A stretch of 64,000 nt of DNA from an uncultured bacterium (GCA_905214795.1 CAJMNM010000003.1:83580-147579), one strand, 5' to 3'; positions 38,202 to 47,280 are shown, counted from the stretch's first letter. Made by a program: numbers and translations. Notes: generated from the sequence alone by a model not told the origin.

Positions 38202-38690
38202 ATGGGAGAAAAGCATTTATTTACATTCCGAAAATCAGAACGTTTGTGTAGCAAACGTCAAATAGACGCATTGTTTTCCGGCCGTGGAAAGTCATTGTCG
38301 TCTTATCCTTTAAGAGCCGTATTTATGCCGTTGCCGGTAGATTGCGGTCTTCCTCCTGTATCTGTCTTGATATCTGTGTCGAAAAGGCATTTTAAGCATG
38401 CTGTGGCACGGAACAGGGTGAAACGCCAGATCAGGGAAGCTTATCGTAAGAATAAACATATTCTGAATGATGTATTAGAATCTTCGGATATACGTGTCAA
38501 TGTGGCTTTTCTGTGGTTGGCCGACCGTATTTATTCCAGTGAGGACGTAGAATCCAGTCTTAAAAGGTTATTATACCGAATTTCAGAAGATATGGTCCGT
38601 CGTGGGATTTTATCAACGGATGAATCGGAACATCATCTTGCTGGCGACGGGAATATAAAATCGAATCATGATGAAAAAACTGTGGAGTAG
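38202..38690 (+). CDS. rnpA: Ribonuclease P protein component
   Basis: 162 residues. Basic protein that helps the RNase P RNA cut tRNA 5' leaders. Family marks: LFTFRKSERLCSKRQIDALF at the N-terminus, and the RNR signature ARNRVKRQIREAYRKNKH near residue 68. Overlaps yidD by 23 bp. The usual upstream partner rpmH is not here. Confidence 0.95.
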   Translation: MGEKHLFTFRKSERLCSKRQIDALFSGRGKSLSSYPLRAVFMPLPVDCGLPPVSVLISVSKRHFKHAVARNRVKRQIREAYRKNKHILNDVLESSDIRVNVAFLWLADRIYSSEDVESSLKRLLYRISEDMVRRGILSTDESEHHLAGDGNIKSNHDEKTVE

Positions 38691-38913
38691 ATTTAAAGAA
38701 TTATTGGTCAGACTGCTTATTGCACCGATAAGGTTTTATCGGCTTTTTATTTCTCCACTGACTCCTCCGTCATGTCGTTTTACACCGACTTGTTCTCAAT
38801 ATGCTATAGAAGCAATAAAGAAACACGGTCCGTTTAAAGGATTTTATTTGGCGTTAAGACGTATTTTGCGCTGTCATCCATGGGGTGGGAGCGGGTACGA
38901 TCCGGTGCCATAG
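38668..38913 (+). CDS. yidD: YidD, membrane protein insertion efficiency factor
   Basis: 81 residues. Signature PPSCRFTPTCSQYAIEAIKKHGPFKG and RCHPWGGSGYDPVP. An amphipathic N-terminal helix would bind the inner membrane near the YidC insertase. The ATG at 38668 lies within rnpA (23-bp overlap); a second ATG follows directly at 38671. Confidence 0.95.
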   Translation: MMKKLWSRFKELLVRLLIAPIRFYRLFISPLTPPSCRFTPTCSQYAIEAIKKHGPFKGFYLALRRILRCHPWGGSGYDPVP

Positions 38914-38930
38914 TTGTTGGCTGATTAGAT

Positions 38931-39587
38931 ATGATGGACGCTTATTTGAATTTTCATACACACAGATGTTCGGCTTCTGTTGCGGAACAGGTTGTTGTGA
39001 ACCGTATGCCGTTTCAGGGAGAATGGGATTCGGATGATTTGTTTTCTGTAGGAATTCATCCATGGTACATCCTTGATAATCTGGAGCGTTCCTTGGCCGA
39101 GGTCGACAGATTAGCCAATGAATCTCGTTGTGTGGCAATTGGTGAAATCGGGTTGGATAAATGTGTGTCTACAGACTGGCGACTTCAGGAAGAAGTTTTC
39201 AGGCGTCAATTAGCTTTGGCCGGAAGTAAAGGGTTGCCTGTTGTGATTCATTGTGTGCGTGCCTGGTCGGAGTTGCTTCATATCTTGAAAACGGAAAAAA
39301 TAACGGTACCTTGCATTATTCATGGTTTCCGGGGTAAGCTGGATTTAGCCCGACAATTGTTGGACTGTGGACTGTATCTGAGTTTCGGATTCCGTTATAA
39401 TTCCGGTAGTCTGACGATGTGTCCTTCAGATCGGATATTTTTTGAGACAGACGAAGATGAGCGTCCGGTAGAACAGCTTTATTGTGAGGCTGCAGAACTG
39501 AGAGCTGTCAGTCCGGAAATCCTGCGGAATGTCTGTTGGGAAAACATGCAGACGGTTTGTGCACGGAAGGGAAACAGATTGGTGTAA
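38931..39587 (+). CDS. TatD-family metal-dependent hydrolase
   Basis: 218 residues, shorter than the ~260 of E. coli TatD. Visible: YLNFHTHRC (HxH metal site), VGIHPWY, CVAIGEIGLDKC (Glu ligand), LPVVIHCVRAWSEL, IIHGFRGK, and FFETDEDE (Asp ligand). Likely a DNase or phosphodiesterase-type hydrolase in the cytoplasm. 17 bp after yidD. The short length trims the C-terminal helices but all metal ligands remain. Confidence 0.88.
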   Translation: MMDAYLNFHTHRCSASVAEQVVVNRMPFQGEWDSDDLFSVGIHPWYILDNLERSLAEVDRLANESRCVAIGEIGLDKCVSTDWRLQEEVFRRQLALAGSKGLPVVIHCVRAWSELLHILKTEKITVPCIIHGFRGKLDLARQLLDCGLYLSFGFRYNSGSLTMCPSDRIFFETDEDERPVEQLYCEAAELRAVSPEILRNVCWENMQTVCARKGNRLV

Positions 39588-39603
39588 AAAACAAACGCTT
39601 TAG

Positions 39604-39634
39604 TTGCAATTTTCAATGAAAGGTCGTACTTTTG
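39604..39634 (+). promoter_or_regulatory. tyrS promoter
   Basis: TTG at 39604-39606, 20-bp spacer, -7 box TACTTTTG at 39627-39634, 35 bp before the ATG. Confidence 0.75.
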
Positions 39635-39668
39635 CAACAGTCAATTATTAAATATTTTCAATCATACG

Positions 39669-40961
39669 ATGAATTTTGTAGAAGAACTGAAATGGAGAGG
39701 TATGATTCATAATATCATGCCCGGAACAGAGGAATTACTCGCTAAAGAACAGGTCACCGCTTATTTGGGTATCGACCCTACTGCCGACTCTTTGCATATC
39801 GGACATCTTTGCGGTGTAATGATGCTGAAACATTTTCAGCGTTGCGGTCACAAGCCGTTGGCTTTGATTGGTGGTGCAACCGGTATGATTGGCGACCCGT
39901 CAGGCAAGAGTCAGGAGCGTAATCTCCTGGATGAAGAGACTTTACGTCATAATGTAGAATGTATCAAGAAGCAGTTGTCACGCTTCCTTGATTTTGACAG
40001 CGATGCTCCTAATCATGCAGAGTTGGTCAATAACTACGACTGGATGAAAGATTTTACTTTCCTTGATTTTGCGCGTGAGGTCGGCAAACATATTACTGTG
40101 AATTATATGATGGCTAAGGATAGCGTGCAGAAGCGTCTTAACGGTGAGGCACGTGACGGTTTGTCATTCACAGAGTTTACTTATCAGTTGCTTCAGGGAT
40201 ATGATTTTCTTTATTTGAATGAACATAAGAACTGTAAGTTGCAGTTGGGCGGTAGCGATCAGTGGGGTAATATTACTACAGGTGCAGAGTTGATCAGACG
40301 TACCAATGGCCGTGAAGTATATGCCTTGACCTGTCCGTTGGTGACAAAGGCTGACGGAACTAAGTTCGGTAAGACTGAGAAGGGAAATATCTGGCTTAAC
40401 CGTGATTATACCAGTCCGTACGCGTTCTATCAGTTCTGGTTGAATGTAGCGGATGATGACGCAAAACGTTATATCCGTATATTTACAACGTTAGAAAAAG
40501 AAGAGATTGACTCATTGATTGCCGCACATGATGAGGATCCCGGACAGCGCGTTTTACAGAAACGTCTGGCTCGTGAGATTACCATTATGGTTCATGGTGA
40601 GGACGATTATAATTTAGCTGTAGAAGCCAGCAATATTCTTTTCGGTAAGGCCACAAAGGAAAGTCTTGTGAAGTTGGATGAGCAGACATTGCTTGATGTT
40701 TTTGCCGGAGTACCGCAGTTTGAGATTAGTCGTGATGCTCTGTCTGCAGGCGTAAAAGCTGTTGATTTGATGGCAGAAATGACTCAGTGTTTCCCAAGTA
40801 AGGGTGAGATGCGTAAGATGACTCAAGGTGGAGGTGTTTCACTTAATAAGGAGAAACTTACCGCTTTTGATCAGATTATTAATGCTGATGACTTGCTGGA
40901 TGGTAAATACCTGTTGGTGCAGCGTGGTAAGAAAAACTATTTCTTGCTGATAGCCAAATAG
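39669..40961 (+). CDS. tyrS: Tyrosyl-tRNA synthetase
   Basis: 430 residues, class I synthetase. The HIGH motif is in ADSLHIGHLCGV, the tyrosine-binding segments are LLQGYDFLYL and GGSDQWGNI, and the KMSKS-equivalent is KFGKTEKGN. A C-terminal S4-like RNA-binding part ends VQRGKKNYFLLIAK. Own promoter at 39604-39634. No T-box is expected or seen in this lineage. Confidence 0.97.
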   Translation: MNFVEELKWRGMIHNIMPGTEELLAKEQVTAYLGIDPTADSLHIGHLCGVMMLKHFQRCGHKPLALIGGATGMIGDPSGKSQERNLLDEETLRHNVECIKKQLSRFLDFDSDAPNHAELVNNYDWMKDFTFLDFAREVGKHITVNYMMAKDSVQKRLNGEARDGLSFTEFTYQLLQGYDFLYLNEHKNCKLQLGGSDQWGNITTGAELIRRTNGREVYALTCPLVTKADGTKFGKTEKGNIWLNRDYTSPYAFYQFWLNVADDDAKRYIRIFTTLEKEEIDSLIAAHDEDPGQRVLQKRLAREITIMVHGEDDYNLAVEASNILFGKATKESLVKLDEQTLLDVFAGVPQFEISRDALSAGVKAVDLMAEMTQCFPSKGEMRKMTQGGGVSLNKEKLTAFDQIINADDLLDGKYLLVQRGKKNYFLLIAK

Positions 40962-41001
40962 GCTTATTTAGAATTGAAAGATTAAAAAACTCTTTAAAAA
41001 C

Positions 41002-41032
41002 TTGCAAAGTAGACAGAAATGTCATATCTTTG
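41002..41032 (+). promoter_or_regulatory. tRNA-Gln promoter
   Basis: TTG (41002-41004), 20-bp spacer, -7 box TATCTTTG (41025-41032), 29 bp before the mature tRNA end. Confidence 0.85.
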
Positions 41033-41061
41033 CACCGCTTTCGAGAGAAAGTTCTAAGGAT

Positions 41062-41132
41062 TGGGCTATGGTGTAATGGTAGCACAAGACATTTTGGTCG
41101 TCTTAGTTCTGGTTCGAAACCGGATAGCCCAA
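41062..41132 (+). tRNA. tRNA-Gln (anticodon TTG)
   Basis: 71 nt cloverleaf. Acceptor TGGGCTA pairs with TAGCCCA; the D arm contains GGTGTAATGGTAGCAC, the anticodon loop is TTTTGGT, and the T arm is CTGGTTCGAAACCGG. The 3' CCA is not encoded, so it must be added after transcription. Anticodon read from the 7-nt loop. Confidence 0.95.
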
Positions 41133-41135
41133 CTT

Positions 41136-41175
41136 AAAAAAATAGGATATTCAAAACTGAATATCCTATTTTTTT
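41136..41175. terminator. Bidirectional terminator after tRNA-Gln
   Basis: AAAAAAATAGGATATTCA (41136-41153) pairs with TGAATATCCTATTTTTTT (41158-41175) around a 4-nt loop. It also serves the minus-strand M28 gene ending at 41199. Confidence 0.92.
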
Positions 41176-41198
41176 ATGGTTTAATACACAGTGTGTTT

Positions 41199-42206
41199 TT
41201 ATTGATTCTCATTATAAATTACCTGTAGTACAGTTTGTCCTACCGCTTTCAGGACATTTTTATCGATGTGTTCCATATCATCGTTTACAGTATGCCATGT
41301 AGGGCCAAAACCGGAAGGACCATCACTGAAATAAGGAATAATATCTATACAAGGAATTTTCGCAATACGGTTGACAGGGAGATGATCGTCCGTGATGTAT
41401 CCGCCATCACGATTCAGAAAATAATTGCCATAACCGATCTGTGCGGCTGTATTCCATACAATATCGACCACCTGTGCGGCATATTCTTTAGAAAATAGCT
41501 CTTTAGAGAAGGTGCTGCCTTGTCCGCCAACCATATCCATCAGAATTCCGAAACGAGCCTTATAACCGAATTTATGAGGGTTTTCCGCCCAGTATTGAGA
41601 ACCTAGGCACCAGTCATTCTCTTCGTTGGAATTTATCCATTGAGGCGCACCGTAGTCTTCCGCATCAAAACAGATGAAATCTATTCCTATTTTTAAAGGG
41701 TTTTGTGCAATGAGTCTGGCCATTTCGAGCATGACAGCTACATCGCTTGCGGCATCGTTGGCTGCAAGCACAGGCTTATGCCAGTTTGCAGAGTCAGGGT
41801 CATTGTCGGCCCATGGGCGTGAATCCCAGTGTCCGCAGATTAACAGGCGTGCTTCAGCGTCAGGATTGTAAGAAGCTATGATGTTACGTGCTTTTAATAC
41901 GGTGCCGTCAAAAGCCGTGAGGTCGGCATATTGGTCAGTAACCAATGCACCGTAACTTCTGAATTTCTCAGCAATATAATTGCCGCAGAGTTTATGTGCT
42001 TCGGTATTTGGTACGCGAGGACCGAATGCACATTGTGCTGCCGTGAATGCGTAGGCGCTGTCTGCGTTGAATTCCGGTGCCGGCGCCATGGCGATGGTGT
42101 CAGTGTCCTGCGAACGGCTGGAGGTTCGGTTTCCGCATGCTGTTGTGCCGGTCAATAAAGTGGTAGAAAGTATTCCCCAACAGATTGTTCGAATAATTTT
42201 GTTCAT
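41199..42206 (-). CDS. M28-family lipoprotein, probable glutaminyl-peptide cyclotransferase
   Basis: 335 residues. Lipoprotein signal ending in TGTTAC-G, so lipid-anchored at Cys24. Zinc-site pattern of M28/type II QC: ICGHWDSRPWAD, NDAASDVAVMLEMARL, FDAEDYG, DMVGGQGS, and TWHTVNDDMEHID. Bacteroidota QCs convert N-terminal Gln, exposed by signal peptidase, to pyroglutamate; an aminopeptidase role cannot be excluded. Last gene of a minus-strand unit with the Lrp regulator and the C26-M19 fusion (18-bp gap). Confidence 0.82.
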   Translation of the reverse strand: MNKIIRTICWGILSTTLLTGTTACGNRTSSRSQDTDTIAMAPAPEFNADSAYAFTAAQCAFGPRVPNTEAHKLCGNYIAEKFRSYGALVTDQYADLTAFDGTVLKARNIIASYNPDAEARLLICGHWDSRPWADNDPDSANWHKPVLAANDAASDVAVMLEMARLIAQNPLKIGIDFICFDAEDYGAPQWINSNEENDWCLGSQYWAENPHKFGYKARFGILMDMVGGQGSTFSKELFSKEYAAQVVDIVWNTAAQIGYGNYFLNRDGGYITDDHLPVNRIAKIPCIDIIPYFSDGPSGFGPTWHTVNDDMEHIDKNVLKAVGQTVLQVIYNENQ

Positions 42207-42224
42207 GTTTGCAAAAGAATGATC

Positions 42225-43988
42225 TTAATAGTCTTTATGGCTTTGTACTTGCTGCATAACACGTAGGAAGTTTCCGCCCCAAATGTTACGGATATCTTTT
42301 TCGCTGTAACGTTCGGCTAACAGGCGGCGTGTAAAGTTGATAATCTCACTGGCGGAAGCACATCCCGGTATGCCGCCGTCTCCGTCAAAGTCAGTACCTA
42401 TGCCGACATGTTCTATTCCCATAACATTAACCATGTGGTTAAGATGTTCTATGGCGTCAAGAATAGAAGCTTCACCGTTTTTACGAAGAAATCCCTTATA
42501 TAAGGTTACTTGTGCAACGCCATTATGGTCGGCCAGTGCTTTCATCTGTTCGTCGCTCAGATTACGTGGTACGTCACACAATGCTTTTGCAGAAGAGTGG
42601 GAGCATACAATCGGCAAACGACTTGTGTCAAGTGCATCATAGAAACTGCTTTCGGCAGCATGTGATAAATCCACCATGATACCTAATCTGTTCATCTCCA
42701 GTACCACTTGACGGCCAAACTCACTCAGACCGCCATGTTCGCCTTTTCCACGTGCGGAGTCGCAGATGTCGTTGTCACCGTTATGGCATAAAGTCATATA
42801 TACAATGCCGCGGTCGCGGAAATGTTTCAGTCGGCTCAGGTCTTTTCCAATGGCATATCCGTTCTCTATACCTAACATGATGGCCTTCTTGCCCATACCT
42901 TTCAGTCTGTATAGGTCATCTGGTGTGCGGGCCTGTTCTACAAAAGAGGCATTGGCAGCAATCATTTGTTCTATTTGGGTCAGAATACGGTCTGCTTTTG
43001 CTGTTGCGGCAACTAAGGCCTCGTCCGTACGTTCTTTCTGCTCCAGATAGGCCACCATGATGGTAGCGTCCAGATGTCCTTCATTCATTTTGTGCAGGTC
43101 TACCAGGATGCGAGGGTCGCGTTGATGGAACTGGATGTTCTGACTGAAGAACATGGGAGTGTCACAGTGGCTGTCCAGCGTGAGAATCCTGTTGTGCAAT
43201 CTTTTAGCTTTCCGGAACGATGTCGCCTCGTTAATCAGCCAGTTAAAGACAGGACGCATGCTTTCGTCCTGACGGAGTGCAAAACACTCGGGATGCCATT
43301 GCACACCAAGAATAGATTTATATTCTGATGATTCCACAGCCTCTATTATTCCGTCAGGTGCGGTGGCACAAGTCTTCAGATGTGGTCCTGGGGTCTTGAC
43401 AGCCTGGTGGTGGAATGAGTTGACAGCTATGGTACTTTCATTAAAGACTTTGCTTATCAGACTGTCCTCAGCCAGTTGTACTGTATGCGAGGCGTACCGT
43501 CTGTCTAAGTCCTGACTGTGTTTGAGCAGATGTCCTTCGCATTGGCTGTAAATGTCCTGATAAAGTTCACCGTCCAATGCTGCTGTTAACACCTGTATGC
43601 CACGGCAAATACCTAAAATGGGTATTTGTCTGTCATAAGCCAGTCTTGTTATGAGTAGTTCAGACAAGTCACGTTTATAATTAATACTGTGGAGTTCCCG
43701 AATCGGTTCCTCTTTAAGGAAAAGGGGGTTCAAATCTCCCCCTCCTGAAAGTAACAATCCGTCAATATGCTCCAAAGTATTAATGAGTGCGTCTGTGTCT
43801 TCATATGGTGGAATGATCACAGGAGTAGCACCAGCTTTGAGGATAGATTCATAATAACCTTCGGCCAATTCACAACCTTTCTCCCCAAAGTTACCGGTAA
43901 TGCCGATTACAGGTTGGGCAGAATATCCTGGAAAGTCACTATGTATTTTGTCATATTGACCTTTCCAGTCAAAATAATTGATTTTCAT
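42225..43988 (-). CDS. Peptidase C26 (gamma-glutamyl hydrolase-like) fused to M19 membrane-dipeptidase domain
   Basis: 587 residues. About 1-255 is a class I glutamine-amidotransferase-like hydrolase of the PuuD/C26 type, with the nucleophile Cys in ILGICRGIQVL and the His-Glu pair in GVQWHPECF. About 265-587 is an M19 dipeptidase (LTLDSHCDTPMFF zinc HxD, GIENGYAIGKD bridging Glu, DLSHAAESSF, PIVCSHSSAKALC, GIGTDFDGD). No signal peptide, so cytoplasmic. Suggested role: release of gamma-glutamyl groups, then cleavage of the remaining dipeptide. Ten bp after the Lrp-type gene, implying common regulation. Confidence 0.87.
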   Translation of the reverse strand: MKINYFDWKGQYDKIHSDFPGYSAQPVIGITGNFGEKGCELAEGYYESILKAGATPVIIPPYEDTDALINTLEHIDGLLLSGGGDLNPLFLKEEPIRELHSINYKRDLSELLITRLAYDRQIPILGICRGIQVLTAALDGELYQDIYSQCEGHLLKHSQDLDRRYASHTVQLAEDSLISKVFNESTIAVNSFHHQAVKTPGPHLKTCATAPDGIIEAVESSEYKSILGVQWHPECFALRQDESMRPVFNWLINEATSFRKAKRLHNRILTLDSHCDTPMFFSQNIQFHQRDPRILVDLHKMNEGHLDATIMVAYLEQKERTDEALVAATAKADRILTQIEQMIAANASFVEQARTPDDLYRLKGMGKKAIMLGIENGYAIGKDLSRLKHFRDRGIVYMTLCHNGDNDICDSARGKGEHGGLSEFGRQVVLEMNRLGIMVDLSHAAESSFYDALDTSRLPIVCSHSSAKALCDVPRNLSDEQMKALADHNGVAQVTLYKGFLRKNGEASILDAIEHLNHMVNVMGIEHVGIGTDFDGDGGIPGCASASEIINFTRRLLAERYSEKDIRNIWGGNFLRVMQQVQSHKDY

Positions 43989-43998
43989 TTTCCTGCTG

Positions 43999-44460
43999 TT
44001 ATTCCAGACCTATTGGTATTTCTTTTTTGATACTTTGTTCAAGTGAGATCAAAGTTTCAGTAGATATTACGCCCGGAATCTCCTGTAAACGGTTGTTAAG
44101 CAGTTCCATAAGATGAGCGTTGTCTCGCGCGTACAGTTTGATAAGCATGGTGTAAGGACCGGTAGTGAAATGACATTCAACAACTTCCGGTATGTGGTTC
44201 AGTTCTTCAACCACGCGTTTATACATAGAGCCTTTCTCCAGAATTACACCGACATAAGTGCATGTACTGTAACCAAGACTTTTGGGGTTGACGTTATATC
44301 CAGAACCGATAATAACGCCCAGGTCGATAAGGCGCTGAACACGCTGGTGAATGGCTGCGCGTGAAACTCCGCATTCGTTTGCTACATCTTTGAACGGGAT
44401 ACGGGCATTGTTTGAGATAATTTCCAAGATTTTTTTATCCAGACTGTCTATTTTTTCCAT
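43999..44460 (-). CDS. Lrp/AsnC-family transcriptional regulator
   Basis: 153 residues from the ATG at 44460; a longer frame from 44499 would overlap the -7 box and is rejected. N-terminal winged HTH (LDKKILEIISNNARIPFKDVANECGVSRAAIHQRVQRL), then the RAM ligand-binding domain (CTYVGVILEKGSMYKRVVEEL, VVECHFTTGPYTMLIKLYA). Senses an amino acid and controls transport or catabolism genes. Being first in the unit, it probably regulates the downstream peptidases and itself. Promoter box TATATTTG on the minus strand at 44497-44504. Confidence 0.92.
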   Translation of the reverse strand: MEKIDSLDKKILEIISNNARIPFKDVANECGVSRAAIHQRVQRLIDLGVIIGSGYNVNPKSLGYSTCTYVGVILEKGSMYKRVVEELNHIPEVVECHFTTGPYTMLIKLYARDNAHLMELLNNRLQEIPGVISTETLISLEQSIKKEIPIGLE

Positions 44461-44569
44461 GAGTTCGTAATTTAGGTCAATAAAACATTTTGTAAGCAAA
44501 TATAGCTATTTTTCTATTGAGTGTTCTCTGTTTAACAAAAAATAAAGCCAATCTTGTGATTTTTGATGA

Positions 44570-44592
44570 TTTTTGACGTCAACAGTCAAAAA
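44570..44592. promoter_or_regulatory. Inverted repeat upstream of the Lrp-type gene
   Basis: TTTTTGAC and GTCAAAAA arms around a short GTCAACA centre, about 110 bp upstream of the regulator start. AT-rich inverted repeats of this kind are typical Lrp operators, but the sequence alone does not prove binding. Confidence 0.35.
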
Positions 44593-44694
44593 ACGTTATA
44601 GTTGTAAAGGTTATGCAAGAAGTTTGTTCTGTCGGTATTTTTTTAGGATAACTTGTGATAAGTCTATGGTTAATAGTGAAGGCTTTATATATAA

Positions 44695-44726
44695 AGGAGA
44701 AAGCTGCCCCAAGGCAGCTTTCTCCT
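44695..44726. terminator. Terminator of the FKBP operon
   Basis: AGGAGAAAGCTGCC (44695-44708) pairs with GGCAGCTTTCTCCT (44713-44726), loop CCAA. Lies 33 bp past the stop of the last FKBP gene on the minus strand. Confidence 0.9.
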
Positions 44727-44759
44727 ACATTAAACCTTTTATATGTAAAAAATAAAAAG

Positions 44760-45659
44760 TTATTTCTCAATTTCCAGAAGTTCTACTGTAAAGATCAGTG
44801 CAGAGAACGGTTTGATTTTGCCCGCCTCGCGTGCACCGTAAGCAAGTTCTTGCGGAATGTAAATTTCCCATTTAGATCCTACCGGCATATGAGTTAAAGC
44901 CTCAGTCCATCCTTTGATGACCTGATTGCAGCCAAATGTGGCAGGTTGTTTACGTGCGTAAGAACTGTCAAATACAGTACCGTCAATCAATCGGCCTTCA
45001 TAGTTAACCTTTACCTTAGATCTTTCAGTTGGAACCTCACCGGTACCTTTTACCAGAATCTTGTATTGTACGCCGGAAGGCAATGTCTGTACACTGTCCT
45101 TTTGAGCATTAGCCTTCAGAAAGTCCTCACCAGCCTTACGGTTTACACCGTACAGATGTTCCATTTTGGCATCATGGTAGTGTTTCATTTCTTTCTCGGC
45201 AATCTCCTGAGCCTGCGTCATACTCATTTTGGTGTTTTCACCGGTCAGCATGCTACGAAAACCCTCAACAAACAAATCACGTTTTAGAACCTCAGTTGAG
45301 TCATCAACAGAAATCTGTTTATTAATACCAGGTATAATCTGATTGTCTACCTGTTGGCGGATTTGCATGCCTGCTGCGTAAGCCTGAAGCTTTTTGCTTT
45401 CCTCTTCAGTTAATGTAGCGTTGAACCCTTCGATGAAGTTAGCCATATAAGTCGTGTCGACATTCAGTCGGCTGGCGATATAATTCTTCAATCCCTGTGT
45501 ATTGGCTGCGCCCATGGCGTAGCTGAATGTATCCACAGCGCAAGTATCCATCTCCACCAAGACAACTTTTTTGATTTTAGCTCTTTTTCTTCTGGCGCTG
45601 GCGTCAAGACAGGCAAGTAAAGCTAACGACAGGATGGCAAATTTTAATCCTTTCATCAT
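44760..45659 (-). CDS. FKBP-type peptidyl-prolyl isomerase, exported (third of three)
   Basis: 299 residues. N-terminal signal (FAILSLALLACLDASA; LLAC could be a lipobox). Long FKBP_N-type helical domain with SYAMGAANTQGLKNYI. C-terminal FKBP domain: VKVNYEGRLIDGTVFDSS, then VIKGWTEALTHMPVGSKW and IPQELAYGA. Catalyses proline isomerisation and acts as a periplasmic folding factor. The position where the cytoplasmic paralog has PLN carries GCN, introducing a cysteine. Eight bp after its nearest paralog. Confidence 0.93.
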   Translation of the reverse strand: MMKGLKFAILSLALLACLDASARRKRAKIKKVVLVEMDTCAVDTFSYAMGAANTQGLKNYIASRLNVDTTYMANFIEGFNATLTEEESKKLQAYAAGMQIRQQVDNQIIPGINKQISVDDSTEVLKRDLFVEGFRSMLTGENTKMSMTQAQEIAEKEMKHYHDAKMEHLYGVNRKAGEDFLKANAQKDSVQTLPSGVQYKILVKGTGEVPTERSKVKVNYEGRLIDGTVFDSSYARKQPATFGCNQVIKGWTEALTHMPVGSKWEIYIPQELAYGAREAGKIKPFSALIFTVELLEIEK

Positions 45660-45667
45660 GGTTCAGC

Positions 45668-46537
45668 TTACTTTTCAATACTCAATAAATCTATAGTGAA
45701 AATCAAAGCTGAGAACGGCTTGATCTGACCGGCTTCTCTTTCTGCGTAAGCTTGATCCTGAGGAATGTAAACAATCCACTTAGAACCTACAGGCATGTGA
45801 GTAAGAGCCTCTGTCCATCCCGGGATAACCTGGTTGCAACGGAATGTAGCAGGTTCGTTACGTTTGTAAGAGCTGTCAAATACAGTACCGTCGATAAGTT
45901 TACCTTCATAGTTAACCTTTACGCGGGTTGTATCAGCCGGAACAGCACCCTTACCTTCTGTAACAACTTCATAGTAAACACCGTTTGCTAATTTCTTGAT
46001 ACCCGGTTTCTTGGAAATGCTGTCAAGGTATGCTTCACCTTTCTTCTTGTTGTCGCCATAAGTCTTTTCAAGGTGTGAAGCCTTAACGGCTCTCATCTTG
46101 GTCATGGCAAAGTTCTGAGCCTCGTCCATGGTCATGGCTGCGTTTTCGTTGGTTACACCGGAAATGAAACCTGCCATGAAGTTCTTAAGGCTGATAGTCT
46201 GGGTTGAGTCTTCACCGAAGATTTCGTAATTGATACCCTTGATCATATTTTCGCTGATCTGCTGTCCGATACGCAAACCTGCATAATATGCGGCTTTTTT
46301 CTTGTCGTCACCGGCGTTTACACCTTCGTTAAGACCTTTGATGAACTCGTTGATATAGGCTGTATCCACACCTTCACGGTTTACCAGATAATCCTTCAGA
46401 CCCTGAGTCTGAGCCATACCGATTGAATAACTTAATGAGTCAATGTCTGTTTTCATGTCAGCCTTCGGAGTAGAAGAAGAGCATGACGCAAAAAGTGCAG
46501 CTACAGCGGCAGCTGCAATAAAACCTGTTTTTTTCAT
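45668..46537 (-). CDS. FKBP-type peptidyl-prolyl isomerase, lipoprotein (second of three)
   Basis: 289 residues. Lipoprotein signal AAVAALFASC-SSS. The same architecture as the 44760 gene, with a very similar FKBP domain (VKVNYEGKLIDGTVFDSSYKR, GWTEALTHMPVGSKW). The usual LAYG is QAYA here and the loop has FRCNQVI, so activity may be weaker or altered. Middle gene of the operon. Confidence 0.93.
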   Translation of the reverse strand: MKKTGFIAAAAVAALFASCSSSTPKADMKTDIDSLSYSIGMAQTQGLKDYLVNREGVDTAYINEFIKGLNEGVNAGDDKKKAAYYAGLRIGQQISENMIKGINYEIFGEDSTQTISLKNFMAGFISGVTNENAAMTMDEAQNFAMTKMRAVKASHLEKTYGDNKKKGEAYLDSISKKPGIKKLANGVYYEVVTEGKGAVPADTTRVKVNYEGKLIDGTVFDSSYKRNEPATFRCNQVIPGWTEALTHMPVGSKWIVYIPQDQAYAEREAGQIKPFSALIFTIDLLSIEK

Positions 46538-46554
46538 TTTAATGAGATATTAAT

Positions 46555-47160
46555 TTAAAGTACTTTTATAAGTTCTACATCGAAAATCAGAGTGCTGTAT
46601 GGCGGAATTGAATTGCCGGCACCGCCTTCGCCATAACCTAATAGGTAAGGAATAAAGAAGCGGTATTTTGCGCCTTCCTTCATCAGCTGCAATCCTTCTG
46701 TCCATCCTGCGATGACGCCGTTCAAAGGGAAGTCTGCCGGTTCACCGCGCTGCAGGCTGCTGTCAAAGAGCGTACCGTCAATCAACATGCCTTCATAGTG
46801 ACAACGTACCTTGTCTGTGGCTTTCGGGCTTTTACCTTCACCCTCTTTAAGCACCATATATTGAAGACCTGAAGCAGTAGTGATTACACCTTCTTTCTGG
46901 CCGTTTTCTTTCAGAAAGTTCTCGCCTTCAATTTTTGCCTTTTCTCCTTTTGCTTTCTTTTCAGCGTTCATTTGAGCTTCCTTCTCCTGGAAATAGCTGT
47001 TTACTATGCCTTGCGCGTCGCGATGAGACACGGCTAACGGATTATCTGCCAGAACATCTTTTATAGCCTGTGCAAAATCATCAATGTTAAGATCTGTAGC
47101 GCCCATGTTTTTGAGCTGTTGGCCAATGCCTAAGCCTAACGCGTAACTAACCTTGTTCAT
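46555..47160 (-). CDS. FKBP-type peptidyl-prolyl isomerase, cytoplasmic FklB-like (first of three)
   Basis: 201 residues, no signal peptide. N-terminal dimerising helical domain (SYALGLGIGQQLKNMG), then a canonical FKBP domain: YEGMLIDGTLFDSSLQRGEPADF, GVIAGWTEGLQLMKEGAKYRFFIP, and GEGGAGNSIPPYSTLIFDVEL. The most typical of the three. First gene after the TAACTTTG box on the minus strand (47202-47209). Confidence 0.95.
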   Translation of the reverse strand: MNKVSYALGLGIGQQLKNMGATDLNIDDFAQAIKDVLADNPLAVSHRDAQGIVNSYFQEKEAQMNAEKKAKGEKAKIEGENFLKENGQKEGVITTASGLQYMVLKEGEGKSPKATDKVRCHYEGMLIDGTLFDSSLQRGEPADFPLNGVIAGWTEGLQLMKEGAKYRFFIPYLLGYGEGGAGNSIPPYSTLIFDVELIKVL

Positions 47161-47280
47161 TCGTTTTGTTGTTTTATTATAAATGTTTAGTAATTAAGGC
47201 ACAAAGTTAATTGAATTATTTTACCTTTGTGGATAAAATGACTTTAATTTTTATATTTTGAGTGTAAAAAAGTGAAATAT

